This document shows, piece by piece, positions 41,474 to 51,106 of a stretch of DNA of 64,000 bases; position 1 is the stretch's first letter, and each line of letters starts with the position of its first letter. Both the position numbers and the translations under genes were made by a program. Where the stretch lies: assembly GCF_044763875.1 (NCBI RefSeq), contig NZ_JBIWGZ010000004.1, forward strand, positions 124,001 to 188,000, written 5' to 3'. The notes below the pieces were generated by a model. That model was not told the DNA's origin. It searched no databases and saw only the letters and a program-made list of their open reading frames with translations. Source of the stretch: Rummeliibacillus sp044763875 (GTDB lineage: Bacteria > Bacillota > Bacilli > Bacillales_A > Planococcaceae).

Positions 41474-42439
41474 CTATTTTACATGTGAATTCTGTTCAGC
41501 TTTTATCAAATAATCGATTATCCCCATAGCACTTACAGCTAAATCGAGTGGGATTACTTTGAAAATTGGATGATTTTCAGTTAATCCTTTTAATTTTAAT
41601 TCTTTAAATATTGTTTCTGTCAATATTTGCTCAGTACGATTTACTTGCTTTGTAAATTCACTTTCTTCTTGCATAGCTTGACGGCCTGCTTGAACGAAAA
41701 TTGGTAAATAACGTCTTACTTCTTCATACGCATATTCTGGATTTGAATATGCACCATAATGGCCGAAGTAAATCATCTCAGGTTTTATTTTTTCGTAAAG
41801 TCGAATGGATTCATCCATTAAATCAGGATCAAATTGATTTGGAGAAGTAGAAGGTAAAATTACGTCAAAATCTTCTTCGGCCATGTCAGGATAATATACT
41901 CCTGTTGTATCTCCAACAAACATCCCATTCGTCATTGAATCATGAATGGAAATATGATGATTTGCATGTCCTTTCGTATGGTAGAAAGTGAGAGTAGATG
42001 TTCCCAAATTTAAACTTTCACCATCTTCTACTGAATGGAATCGTTCTTCAGCAATTGGGAGAATCTCACCGAAAATGTCATCGAATTTTTCACCATATAC
42101 TGATTTAGCACTAGCAATCAATCTGCTTGGGTCTACTAAATGGCGCATACCTTTTGGATGCACAAACACTTTTGCTTTAGGACAATGCTGCATAAATACG
42201 CCTGCACCACCTGCATGATCTAAATGAATATGCGTCAAAATTAAATAATCAATATCAGAAGGTGAAATATTTAACTCCTCTAATGCTTTTAAAATATATG
42301 GTACGGATGGGCTTGCAGATGTTTCAATCAATGCAATTTTCTCATCCTTCAACAAAAAAGAGCTCGTCCGATTCGGTAATCCTAAATCATACGTATCAAT
42401 ACAAAACAAATGCTCAGCAATCTTCTCAAACTTAGCCAT
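41474..42439 (-). CDS. MBL-fold metallo-hydrolase
   Basis: A 321-residue metallo-beta-lactamase-fold hydrolase. Metal-binding motifs are LTHIHLDHAGG (HxHxDH), the HTKGHANHH motif and GDTTGVYYP. A further GHYGAYSNPEYA helps close the site. ATG 42,439 is chosen because GGAGGG lies seven bases upstream. The substrate is unknown; glyoxalase II-like or lactonase activity is possible. It has no operon partner. Confidence 0.9.
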   Translation of the reverse strand: MAKFEKIAEHLFCIDTYDLGLPNRTSSFLLKDEKIALIETSASPSVPYILKALEELNISPSDIDYLILTHIHLDHAGGAGVFMQHCPKAKVFVHPKGMRHLVDPSRLIASAKSVYGEKFDDIFGEILPIAEERFHSVEDGESLNLGTSTLTFYHTKGHANHHISIHDSMTNGMFVGDTTGVYYPDMAEEDFDVILPSTSPNQFDPDLMDESIRLYEKIKPEMIYFGHYGAYSNPEYAYEEVRRYLPIFVQAGRQAMQEESEFTKQVNRTEQILTETIFKELKLKGLTENHPIFKVIPLDLAVSAMGIIDYLIKAEQNSHVK

Positions 42440-42596
42440 ATAAACCCTCCACATCATCAAATTAAGTATATATTAACATATAATAGAATTTATTTGTAAT
42501 TATTAAGAGAAGAGTGATTATAGGGATATAGTATTGGCACTTGCCATTGGAAAAGGTTCACCGTCGCGGAAATCAACGTTTAATTATCGATAAATA

Positions 42597-42649
42597 ATAA
42601 AAAAAGACCGTAGATATAATCGAATTTCTTCGTGTGTGGTCTACGGTCT
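42597..42649 (-). terminator. terminator after chemoreceptor gene
   Basis: AGACCGTAGA (42,605-42,614) pairs with TCTACGGTCT (42,640-42,649). On the minus strand it is followed by TTTTTTT, as expected after the chemoreceptor gene. Confidence 0.88.
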
Positions 42650-42712
42650 GAACCGTCCATTATTTTGGACAACTCCTGAAAAATTTATTATTTTATACTC
42701 TATAAAACCTTA

Positions 42713-44398
42713 TTAAATAGTGAACTTTTGAATATCTTCTTTTAAGGAAACAGATCTGTCCTTTAATTCTTTGGATATATGATCGATCTCTTGTACAGAA
42801 GCATTTTGTTCTTGTATGGATGCAGCGATAGTTTCCATTTGATCGGATGCACATTCTGCTTGATTTGAAATCTCTGCAATGGAAGCAGCAACTTCTTCTG
42901 CACTTGCAGAAATTTGTTGAGATGAAGCAGAAATTTCTTCAATTTGAGTAGTCATTGAACGTACAGATTCGGTAATAGAACCAAAGGAAACATCTGCTTG
43001 ATTGATAACAGTAACACCTTCTTTTACTGTATCCAATCCTTGTATTACACCTTCTTCAACATTCTTAGTATTACGTTGTATTGTTTCAACTAAGTTTACA
43101 ATATGAGTGGCTGATGTTTTTGATTCTTCAGCTAACTTTCGTACTTCATCAGCAACCACTGCAAAGCCTTTTCCGTGTTCGCCAGCACGAGCTGCCTCAA
43201 TGGCTGCATTAAGTGCAAGTAAGTTTGTTTGTTCCGTAATTTCCGTAATAACTTGTGTAATTTTTTCTATTTCTTTCGTTTGATTACCTAATTGTTTAGT
43301 TAAATCTGTGACTTGAACAGTAGCATCAAAAATTTCTTGCATTTGATCTTTCGCTTCAGCTAATTTTTGTTGACCTTCTCTAGAGTGATTCAATGTTTCT
43401 AAAGCATTATTCAATAAGCTTTGGGTAGATTCAGCAATTTTTTGAACTCCAAAAGCTGTTTCATCCATAGCGTTTGCACTGTCTTTTGAAGCGACTAAAG
43501 ATAATTTAGCATTTTGAGCAGTCATGTCAACTAAATTAGATACATCATCTGTAGAAGAAGCAACTTCAGATGTACTCGATGATAATTCATAAGCTGTAGT
43601 GCTTAAATGATCTGAACTGCTCTTAGTTTTGTATAATAATCCTTGTAAATTGTCTTTCATCTTATTAAAAGCATTTGCTAAATCGGCGAATTCATCTTTA
43701 GTTTTAAGCTTAATAAGCTTACCTGTTAAATCTCCATTTGCAACACGAGTTATTGCGTTTAATAATTGACGGATAGGTGCAGTTAATTTTTTTATCATAA
43801 TGATACTAACTAATAAAGCGATAATAAGAGCAATAATGAAACCCCAGATAGCAGTATTTAAAGCAAATGAAGCATCACTTCTCGTTGCTTCTTTAATAAT
43901 GGCTAATTCTTTATTTTGATGTTGTGTCATACCTTCAGTATTTGTTAAAATTTTTTCATTTGTAGGTTGTACTTTGTTATTCAATAGCTGAATTGCTTTT
44001 TTCGTATCTTTGTTTTGGAATGCATCTACGGTTTCTTGAGCATATTGGTCAAAATTTGCTTTTTCTGTAATTGAATCTTTAATTAGTTGTTGCATTGTTG
44101 ATGATCTAGCTGTTTTATCTAATCTGTCTAGTGTTTTATCTAAATTTTGTTGTTCTTTTTTCATCTTATCAAGTGCTACATTCTGGTTTTGTAAGATGTA
44201 ACTTCGTAAATAAGAACCTTGTAATGCCGTTTCATATTGAACATCTTTTACTAATTCTACCTGTTCAATACGATGATTAACCAATTCATCTATAGAATTT
44301 GCTGATTTTTTGGCATTGATCATATTGATTATAGAAGTCACTGCTATAATTAAGATAAATACACTAAATGATAGAAATAGTTTTTTACCTATTTTCAC
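42713..44398 (-). CDS. methyl-accepting chemotaxis protein
   Basis: A membrane chemoreceptor of 561 residues. It has a membrane segment at about 5-25, a helical outer sensor region (four-helix bundle type), a second segment at about 180-202 and a HAMP domain (MIKKLTAPIRQLLNAITRVANGDLTG). A long signalling coiled coil follows, with the hairpin tip EITEQTNLLALNAAIEAARAGEHGKGFAVVADEVRKLAEES-like core that contacts CheA and CheW. GTG 44,398 follows AGAAGG; an ATG six codons earlier has no ribosome site. Ligand unknown. Confidence 0.95.
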   Translation of the reverse strand: MKIGKKLFLSFSVFILIIAVTSIINMINAKKSANSIDELVNHRIEQVELVKDVQYETALQGSYLRSYILQNQNVALDKMKKEQQNLDKTLDRLDKTARSSTMQQLIKDSITEKANFDQYAQETVDAFQNKDTKKAIQLLNNKVQPTNEKILTNTEGMTQHQNKELAIIKEATRSDASFALNTAIWGFIIALIIALLVSIIMIKKLTAPIRQLLNAITRVANGDLTGKLIKLKTKDEFADLANAFNKMKDNLQGLLYKTKSSSDHLSTTAYELSSSTSEVASSTDDVSNLVDMTAQNAKLSLVASKDSANAMDETAFGVQKIAESTQSLLNNALETLNHSREGQQKLAEAKDQMQEIFDATVQVTDLTKQLGNQTKEIEKITQVITEITEQTNLLALNAAIEAARAGEHGKGFAVVADEVRKLAEESKTSATHIVNLVETIQRNTKNVEEGVIQGLDTVKEGVTVINQADVSFGSITESVRSMTTQIEEISASSQQISASAEEVAASIAEISNQAECASDQMETIAASIQEQNASVQEIDHISKELKDRSVSLKEDIQKFTI

Positions 44399-44578
44399 AA
44401 AAAAACCTTCTTTCATAATATACTGCGAATTAATTATTTATAACTTTTTACCTGTTAATCATATCGTACTTTTCGATTAAATAAAACTTATTTTGTTATA
44501 AAAATAGTTTAAATTTACCAATAAAATATGTGTAATTTGATATAAATAAATTATTCTGGATAGGAAAGGTGTTATGTA

Positions 44579-45463
44579 ATGGAGATAAGAGAGTTAAATT
44601 ATTTTGTTACTGTTGCAAAATATAAAAGTTTTACAAAAGCTTCTGAAGCTTTACATGTTACACAACCAACGCTTAGTAAAGTCGTCAAATCATTAGAAAA
44701 ACAGTTAGATGTCACATTATTTCATCGTTCTGCAAGAAGAAGTGAATTAACGGATGTAGGGGAAGTCGTATATGGACAGGCCTTAAAAATATTAAATTTA
44801 GTAGAAGAATTAGATGTTGTCTTAGAAGATGTAACCCATTTACAAAAAGGGAAGATTAAAATCGGCATGCCTCCTTTAATTGGTATTCTGTTTTTCCCTA
44901 AAATGATTAAAGGATTTCAAGAAAAATTCCCTGGGATTACGATTGAAATTGATGAACGAGGCGCAAATGTAATTAAAGATTTAGTAGCAACAGGTGAATT
45001 AGATCTTGGTTTTGTCATGTTACCTGCAGATATGGAAGAATTTCATGTTATTCCATACACGTCCCAACAGCTTATGCTAATCGTAAATCGATCCAACCCT
45101 TTAGCAAACAAAGAAACAGTCATGATGAAGGATTTAAAAAATGAGCCAATGCTACTTTTTAGTCAAGATTTCACGCTACATGATTGCATATTACAAGAAT
45201 GTGAGCAGGCAGGATTTACACCAAATATTGCTTATGAAAGTTCTCAATGGGATTTTATAAGTCAAATGGTAGAACATGATCTTGGTATTGCTATGTTTCC
45301 AAAAGCGATTGCAGAGAAGGTAAATCCAATGGCAGTAAAGGCAATTCCTATCGTAAACCCATCTATTCCGTGGGAAATTGTGCTTATCGCTAAAAAAGGT
45401 CATTACGTATCTCATGCAACGAAAGGATTTATCAAATATATTGCACCGAACTATGCCATTTAG
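44579..45463 (+). CDS. cidR: LysR-family regulator, CidR (YwbI)-like
   Basis: A LysR-type regulator of 294 residues: a helix-turn-helix at the start (YKSFTKASEALHVTQPTLSKVVKSLEKQL) and a ligand-binding domain. Its position directly before cidA- and cidB-like genes in the same direction is the ywbI-ywbH-ywbG order of B. subtilis, where YwbI/CidR responds to acetate or overflow metabolism. It probably activates the two downstream genes. Confidence 0.9.
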   Translation: MEIRELNYFVTVAKYKSFTKASEALHVTQPTLSKVVKSLEKQLDVTLFHRSARRSELTDVGEVVYGQALKILNLVEELDVVLEDVTHLQKGKIKIGMPPLIGILFFPKMIKGFQEKFPGITIEIDERGANVIKDLVATGELDLGFVMLPADMEEFHVIPYTSQQLMLIVNRSNPLANKETVMMKDLKNEPMLLFSQDFTLHDCILQECEQAGFTPNIAYESSQWDFISQMVEHDLGIAMFPKAIAEKVNPMAVKAIPIVNPSIPWEIVLIAKKGHYVSHATKGFIKYIAPNYAI

Positions 45464-45547
45464 GCATACAAAATATAAAAAATATATATTTTACGAATGC
45501 TTCCTTTTAGAGTAAAGTAAATATGTTAAAAAAATCGTACGAAGGTC

Positions 45548-45592
45548 AGACGGTTACCGCGAATACCGTCTACTGCATCGGACGGTTTTTTC
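45548..45592 (+). promoter_or_regulatory. probable transcription attenuator before cidA
   Basis: Three segments can pair in two exclusive ways. AGACGGT (45,548-45,554) with ACCGTCT (45,565-45,571) gives an antiterminator of 7 bp. ACCGTC (45,565-45,570) with GACGGT (45,581-45,586), followed by six T, gives a terminator of 6 bp. The leader continues 27 bases to the GTG of cidA. The factor that chooses the fold is unknown. Confidence 0.65.
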
Positions 45593-45618
45593 TATTTGAA
45601 AATAAAGGTGTGATTTTT

Positions 45619-45984
45619 GTGAAGATACTAAAAATAATTGTTCAAATTATTTTTCTATACGGTATTTTGCTTTTAGGGGATGGTATTGCAAAAGTAAGCC
45701 AACTACCAATTCCAGGTAGTATTATTGGACTTATCTTATTATTCGTTGCATTACAGTTGCACATTGTTAAACTCGAATGGGTAGATCTTGGGGCTGGGCT
45801 ATTAACTGGTGAGTTATTATTATTCTTTGTTCCTTCTGCAGTAGGGGTTGTGCAATATGATCAAATTCTTGGGGTAATTGGTATTAAACTTGTTACAGTG
45901 ATTGTTCTTAGTACAATTGTTGTGATGGCATGTACAGGTTTAGTTGCGGATTATGTACAAAAAAGAGGGATGAAGAAAGTATGA
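45619..45984 (+). CDS. cidA: CidA/LrgA family holin-like protein (YwbH)
   Basis: A small membrane protein of 121 residues with four hydrophobic segments, of the CidA/LrgA holin-like family. It has the family's LPIPGSIIGLILLFVALQL and GELLLFFVPSAVGV motifs. The start is taken as GTG 45,619 after AAAGGTG, which gives the normal length; the longer frame from 45,523 runs through the attenuator. It overlaps cidB by ATGA. Such proteins act in programmed lysis or pyruvate and acetate overflow control. Confidence 0.92.
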   Translation: MKILKIIVQIIFLYGILLLGDGIAKVSQLPIPGSIIGLILLFVALQLHIVKLEWVDLGAGLLTGELLLFFVPSAVGVVQYDQILGVIGIKLVTVIVLSTIVVMACTGLVADYVQKRGMKKV

Positions 45985-46679
45985 GCCTAATAGGTATCAT
46001 TAGTTTTTTGGGGACAATTATTATTTTTCTATTAAGTAAAAAAGTATATCAAAAGATGAATTGGATTATATTATCACCATTATTAATTTGTCCATTAATT
46101 ATTATTGTAGTATTGCTTGTTACACATACTTCATACTCAGATTATAATTCAGGAGCTACTTGGTTATCTAATCTTTTGGGGCCAGCAACTGTTGCATTTG
46201 CAGTTCCGATTTATAAAAACTTTGCTTTATTAAAAAAACATGCGATAGCAATCGGAGCAAGTCTTGTAACAGGTTCTGCTGTTGCAATTGTTTCATCATT
46301 CTTATTTGCGATGTGGATCGGGTTATCCAATGAAATGATTAATAGTTTAGTGCCACGTTCCATTACAACTCCAATTGCAATGGATATTTCAGAAATCATC
46401 GGTGGGGAGCCAACAATGACAGCTGTTTTTGTGATTGTCACAGGGTTGACAGGTAGTATTGTCGGGCCATTTGTAATTAAATCGATTCGTATTCGAACAT
46501 CAGCGGCAAAAGGGTTACTTCTTGGTATGGGGGCACATGGTTGTGGCACATCTAAAGCGTTTGAAATAGGGGAGTTAGAAGGAACTTATTCAAGCCTAGC
46601 AATGATTGTGGCAGCACTGATTAGTATTGTTTTGTCTGATACATTCTTCCCTGTACTTCAACACTATTTAATAGGATAG
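45981..46679 (+). CDS. cidB: CidB/LrgB family membrane protein (YwbG)
   Basis: Partner membrane protein of CidA, 232 residues with six or seven segments. Family motifs: LLGPATVAFAVPIYKN (about 87-102), PRSITTPIAMDIS and LLLGMGAHGCGTSKAFEIGELEGTYSSLAM. ATG 45,981 overlaps the cidA stop. CidA and CidB form one transport or holin-like unit. Confidence 0.95.
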   Translation: MSLIGIISFLGTIIIFLLSKKVYQKMNWIILSPLLICPLIIIVVLLVTHTSYSDYNSGATWLSNLLGPATVAFAVPIYKNFALLKKHAIAIGASLVTGSAVAIVSSFLFAMWIGLSNEMINSLVPRSITTPIAMDISEIIGGEPTMTAVFVIVTGLTGSIVGPFVIKSIRIRTSAAKGLLLGMGAHGCGTSKAFEIGELEGTYSSLAMIVAALISIVLSDTFFPVLQHYLIG

Positions 46680-46697
46680 ATTATTATATTTTCAGAA

Positions 46698-46745
46698 ATT
46701 AAAAACCCACTTTTAAGTTTGTTAGACTTGAAAGAGGGTTTTTGG
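46698..46745 (+). terminator. terminator after cidB
   Basis: AAAAACCC pairs with GGGTTTTT across an inner CTTTTAAGT/ACTTGAAAG arm, ending in TTTTT. Confidence 0.88.
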
Positions 46746-46763
46746 TTTAAAAAGTAGCTGTAA

Positions 46764-47510
46764 TTATTGATAAATGAAAAGTTTTTGGCCACTTTCTATG
46801 GCATTGGTATTTAATCGATTCCATTGTTTGATCGATGTCACTGAGACACCGTATTTGTTTGATAGTGAATGAAGTGTTTCACCGCTTTTTACGACTACTT
46901 GTTTTGGGCCATTAGCTGGGTGATCATATTGAGTTAAATGATATTGTTTAATCAGGGCATTTAACTTTTGATGGTAATTGGTATCAGTCGCGTAGGTGCC
47001 AGTTAAATATTTTGTTGCTTCTTTATATGATTTTGTTTTACTTTTAAATGTTTTTTGATAATACTTTGTATTCCAAGAAACGCCTTTTTGAAGTAATTCT
47101 GCGTAGTCTTCTAATGAAGCTTTATAGTTAGGGTATTTTCTGAATTTTGCTTGTATTTGGTGCATTTGACCAGTGCCATTATCTTCAGAAGTTTGAAAGG
47201 TTACAGATTGTTTTTTATATGAACCTTTGATGCCAAAAAGGTTATTATTTGGTGGTGAACTAAGATCGCTAGTCCCTCCATTACTTTCTAACACTGCTTG
47301 GGCAATCATAACAGAAGCATACAAATCATGGTTAGATGCGATGTCACGCGCATTTTCAGCAATGGAGCCGATAAAACTTTCCACACTTTGATCTTCTATG
47401 TATTTTTCGGATGGTCCAGTAGCAGTTTCAGAAAATTGTTGAATGATGATAAAAACAGAGGTAGCAAATAATATTGTTGTAAAAAGTGTTAGTAGTAAAG
47501 TCTTTTTCAT
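46764..47510 (-). CDS. secreted N-acetylglucosaminidase (GH73) with LysM
   Basis: A 248-residue autolysin-like enzyme. A signal or anchor segment lies at 4-23. The GH73 glucosaminidase domain covers about 40-190: SIAENARDIASNHDLYASVMIAQAVLESNGG (with the catalytic glutamate), NNNLFGIKG, FRKYPNYKASLEDYAELL and YLTGTYATDTNYHQKLN. One LysM lies at about 203-247. It would trim peptidoglycan at the cell surface during growth. Confidence 0.93.
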   Translation of the reverse strand: MKKTLLLTLFTTILFATSVFIIIQQFSETATGPSEKYIEDQSVESFIGSIAENARDIASNHDLYASVMIAQAVLESNGGTSDLSSPPNNNLFGIKGSYKKQSVTFQTSEDNGTGQMHQIQAKFRKYPNYKASLEDYAELLQKGVSWNTKYYQKTFKSKTKSYKEATKYLTGTYATDTNYHQKLNALIKQYHLTQYDHPANGPKQVVVKSGETLHSLSNKYGVSVTSIKQWNRLNTNAIESGQKLFIYQ

Positions 47511-48239
47511 GGATTTACGGCTTAATTAATGTAAACCTTCCTCCTTCCAATATATTCATATATTATAGTTTACCATGTTATTAGTGACGGGTGTTATTTT
47601 AAAAAGTTTCTTAATGATATAAATTGTTTAGTCATCTGTTGCTTGAGAATTTACTCGATAGTTTATTTAGAGGTTTTTTTGTAACATGAAAATCATCAGA
47701 ATAACTCATTGAGGGATGCAAACTCTAGTTAATGATAAAAACATAAACTTAAAGGTAATAAGAGTTTGTCCCACTTTGAAACTAAAAAACTGGACGCCAA
47801 TTGTAGACGTCCAGACAATGTTGTTAACGATCATTTAGAGCAAGACAAATTGCCTCATTAACAACCAATTTTGCGGAGTTTGTTGATTATTTCTACTATA
47901 AAACATAATTATTAAGTTGATATTGAGAGATTGAAAACAATTGTAAATTAGTAATTATCATTAGAAAGATAGCATGGAAGGTGAATAATGATATTGCGCG
48001 AAATAATTATCAGAATATTCCCTGGGGAATATTATATGTTGATAGATTATTATGGCAAAGCCAGTGAAAAGTGCCGTCTGTAGTAGAGCATATAATTCTG
48101 AACAGTGAAATTTCAATGTGTAAAATGTTCGTATTTAAAAATTGGATTTAAAAATTGATTTAAATGTATTTTTGTTTGATAAAGTTATAAGCTTATGAAT
48201 CTAATGATAAAGCCATATTGTAAATTGTGGTAGTTTAGG
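47511..48239. other. intergenic region with orphan terminator and gene remnant
   Basis: About 730 bases. A minus-strand frame at 47,827-47,885 ends NSAKLVVNEAICLALNDR-stop and reads like the end of a lost gene. Directly after it on the minus strand is a hairpin CTGGACG...CGTCCAG (47,791-47,815) with TTTTTT, its likely terminator. The rest is AT-rich without recognised structure. Confidence 0.45.
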
Positions 48240-48262
48240 ATAAAGTAGTGTCACTACTTTAT
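48240..48262 (+). promoter_or_regulatory. 23-bp palindrome upstream of MFS gene
   Basis: ATAAAGTAGT (48,240-48,249), GTC, ACTACTTTAT (48,253-48,262) is a perfect inverted repeat ending one base before the ribosome site AGGAGG. It fits an operator for a dimeric repressor or an mRNA hairpin. Confidence 0.65.
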
Positions 48263-48273
48263 AGGAGGTACTA

Positions 48274-49452
48274 ATGCAATTTATGTCCTATTTCCATCCG
48301 ATTGTCTGGATTATTTTAAATGGAACAATTTTTACCCGTATTGCAAGCTTTATGACCATTCCTTTTTTAGCTATCTATTTGCAAAATGAGTTACATGCCT
48401 CTCCATTAATTATTGGCGTAACTTTAGGAATTGCGCAACTCTGTGCAACAGTTGGTGGTTTTATAGGTGGCTATTTAACAGATAAATTTGGACGGAAATT
48501 TATCATTTTAACAACCATCTTTATTTGGAGTGCAGTGTTCGTGGGATTTGCAACTGTCCGAGTTGTTGGATTGTTTATCGTGCTAAATGCAGTAAATGGG
48601 TTGTGTCGATCGTTTTTTGAACCTGCAACACAGGCGTTGATGATTGATTTTACAGTAGAGAAGAAGAGAAGACGCTTGTTTTCATTCCGATACACAGCGA
48701 TTAATATAGCAGCAGTAATCGGTCCACTTTGTGGTGTATGGATTTCTAGCATGTCCAATGCAAAGGTTCCTTTTTTAATCACGGCATCGATGTACGCAAT
48801 TTACGGTGTATTTTTGATTTTCACTTTCAAAAAATATGAAGTAACACCTCAAAAGCATGAAGAAAAACAAACGATTTTGCAAATGTTCAAAGTCGTTTTT
48901 GCAGATCAAAAACTGTTGTACTTACTTGCAGGAGGGATCCTTGTTAGTCTAGGCTATTCTCAATTTGACTCAACATTGCCACAGTACATAAATTTGAATA
49001 TTGAAAATGGGGTTAAGCTATTTTCTGTTTTGATTACGCTAAATGCCATTGTTGTATTGGCGTTGCAATTACCAATTGGGATTTATACTGAAAGAATATC
49101 CATTATGAAAAGTCTAATTATCGGGATTCTTTTCCTTGCAGCTGGTTTCGTCATTTTTAATTTTGCCAATACTTCTTGGGTATTTGTTGTGGGGATGATC
49201 ATTTTTACAATCGGTGAAATATTCGCGTTTCCAATGATGAATGCTTTGATTGAAGAAATCGCACCAGCCACTCAAAAAGCAACCTATCTAGGGGCTTCAC
49301 AGTTTAAAAATTTAGGAGGATTTATAGGACCGGTATTAGGTGGATGGTTACTAGTCCACTTTGAATCTCAACTGTACATTGTGATGGCTGCTATTTCCCT
49401 ATTTAGTATAATCTTTTATCGATTGGCTTTTTCGAAAAAACAGGTAGTATAA
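48274..49452 (+). CDS. MFS transporter (multidrug-efflux type)
   Basis: A major facilitator of 392 residues with 12 predicted membrane segments. The motif between segments 2 and 3, GGYLTDKFGRKF (about 69-80), is the classic MFS signature, and GPLCGVW in segment 5 fits antiporter motif C, which points to drug export. AGGAGG lies six bases before ATG, next to a 23-bp palindrome that may bind a repressor. Substrate unknown. Confidence 0.92.
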   Translation: MQFMSYFHPIVWIILNGTIFTRIASFMTIPFLAIYLQNELHASPLIIGVTLGIAQLCATVGGFIGGYLTDKFGRKFIILTTIFIWSAVFVGFATVRVVGLFIVLNAVNGLCRSFFEPATQALMIDFTVEKKRRRLFSFRYTAINIAAVIGPLCGVWISSMSNAKVPFLITASMYAIYGVFLIFTFKKYEVTPQKHEEKQTILQMFKVVFADQKLLYLLAGGILVSLGYSQFDSTLPQYINLNIENGVKLFSVLITLNAIVVLALQLPIGIYTERISIMKSLIIGILFLAAGFVIFNFANTSWVFVVGMIIFTIGEIFAFPMMNALIEEIAPATQKATYLGASQFKNLGGFIGPVLGGWLLVHFESQLYIVMAAISLFSIIFYRLAFSKKQVV

Positions 49453-49477
49453 ATAATAAGAAAAAATAGTATTCGTT

Positions 49478-49515
49478 AAAGAGCTTCTTTCTTTTATTAG
49501 AGAGAAGCTCTTTGT
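49478..49515. terminator. bidirectional terminator between MFS and MocR genes
   Basis: AAAGAGCTTCT (49,478-49,488) pairs with AGAAGCTCTTT (49,503-49,513). It lies between convergent genes. Confidence 0.85.
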
Positions 49516-49516
49516 A

Positions 49517-50893
49517 TTACTTGCACCAAACCTTTTTCAGTCTCATTATTCCTTCCTCGATTTGCTCTAATGATAAACCTCCATATCCAATGATAACGAG
49601 TTGCTGATTTGAAGATTGTTGGTAAGAGGAGGAGCACGGATAGACTTTTACTCCAACTGAAAATGCCCTTTCTATGGCCTCTTTTTCACTTAGAGAGTTA
49701 GGCAATTTTAATACGATGTGTAGACCTGATTTCTCGCCAATTATTTGAAATTCTTTTGAGAGATGCATGTTAATTGCAGAAATCAACGCTTGTTGTTTTT
49801 TTCGATAAAGAGTACGCATTTTCGCTAAGTGCTTGTCAAATTGCCCTTGGGCTATGAAATCGGCAAGTACGAGCTGATCGATTTTTGAAACGACTGTTTT
49901 CTGTTCATTGTAGAATTCAGAATATGAATCCACAAGAGCTCTTGGTAAAATCATATAGCTAATCCGTATCGACGGGACAAGTGTTTTTGAAAAAGTACCG
50001 GAATAGATGACACGCTGTAATTGATCCATTTTAGCTAAAGAGGGAATTGGCAGCCCTTTGAAACGATATTCTGAATCATAATCGTCTTCAATAATAAAAG
50101 TTTTTTCTGCAGCAGCCCATTTTAATAATGCTGCACGGCGCTCCACAGACATAACCATCCCTAATGGAAATTGATGGGCTGGTGTTGTATACAATAGATT
50201 GATCTTCTCTGTTGGTACAGTAACCCCAAACTCATCGACGGAGATATGATGTGTATGAAGACAGTGTTGATTAAAAATAGTCCGAGCTCGTTTAAAACCT
50301 GGCTCTTCAATTCCAGCTTGAATTGATGGTCCGAAAAAGTTACAAAGTGCCTGTAATTGATGCTGGGTACCACCATAGATAAATACTTGTGATGGATTGC
50401 AGTGTACACCCCGCGAACGCTGAACATAGTATGCTATTTCTTGACGGAGTATAGGCTCTCCTTGCCAAGTGTTATTCATCAAGTTTTGCGGTTGAAATTG
50501 TTTGTTGTATAATTTCCGCCAACTTGAATAAGGAAAAGTTGTAGTATCAATATGACCGTTATGAAAATCAATATCCACTTTTGATTTGATGCTTTCAATA
50601 GAGGGGGAGGGTAGAATTGTATTCTGAGATTGCTGCCATTCAAATTCAAAAGGCGAAACAAAGTAACCCGAACGCTCCTTACTGTATATAAATCCCTCTG
50701 CATCTAGCTGTTCATATGCTTCTTTCACAGTATGTACACTAACACCAAGATCAGCTGCCAAATTACGCTTGGAAGGTAACTTGCTTTGTGATACTAACTT
50801 TTTGGCGATTATTGCTTTTTTAATCTGGTCGTATATTTGAATATATTTTGGAGTACCATTTGTTAAAATAATAGATATTTCCATTTTACTCAC
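49517..50893 (-). CDS. MocR/PdxR-type regulator (GntR DNA-binding plus aminotransferase fold)
   Basis: A 458-residue fusion of a GntR winged helix (residues 8-75; LPSKRNLAADLGVSVHTVKEAYEQL) and a class I aminotransferase-like domain. The latter has IIEDDYDSEYRF, and the PLP-binding lysine is in YSGTFSKTLVPSIRISYM. MocR proteins use PLP as effector and control vitamin B6, GABA or related pathways. No target gene is obvious beside it. Confidence 0.94.
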   Translation of the reverse strand: MSKMEISIILTNGTPKYIQIYDQIKKAIIAKKLVSQSKLPSKRNLAADLGVSVHTVKEAYEQLDAEGFIYSKERSGYFVSPFEFEWQQSQNTILPSPSIESIKSKVDIDFHNGHIDTTTFPYSSWRKLYNKQFQPQNLMNNTWQGEPILRQEIAYYVQRSRGVHCNPSQVFIYGGTQHQLQALCNFFGPSIQAGIEEPGFKRARTIFNQHCLHTHHISVDEFGVTVPTEKINLLYTTPAHQFPLGMVMSVERRAALLKWAAAEKTFIIEDDYDSEYRFKGLPIPSLAKMDQLQRVIYSGTFSKTLVPSIRISYMILPRALVDSYSEFYNEQKTVVSKIDQLVLADFIAQGQFDKHLAKMRTLYRKKQQALISAINMHLSKEFQIIGEKSGLHIVLKLPNSLSEKEAIERAFSVGVKVYPCSSSYQQSSNQQLVIIGYGGLSLEQIEEGIMRLKKVWCK

Positions 50894-51007
50894 CTCTGAT
50901 ATGAATTATTGCGATGAATATGAATATATTAAGCATACAAAAAATAATAGTAATATTAATTGAGCGCACTCCATCGTAATTGAAATCAAGAATTCCTAAA
51001 TACTATC

Positions 51008-51055
51008 AAACAGGCTTTCTTTAATAGGATAATTTCCATGAAAGCCTGTTTTTTG
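51008..51055 (+). terminator. hairpin between MocR and LysR genes
   Basis: ACAGGCTTTC pairs with GAAAGCCTGT over a spacer of about 20 bases, followed by TTTTTT on the + strand. On the minus strand it lies beyond the stop of the LysR gene, but the T-run there is poor. A short + transcript from 50,900 cannot be excluded. Confidence 0.55.
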
Positions 51056-51106
51056 TCAATCTTGATATAGATGTTATGTTAGATTTTCAAGCGGAATTCA
51101 TAGCAA

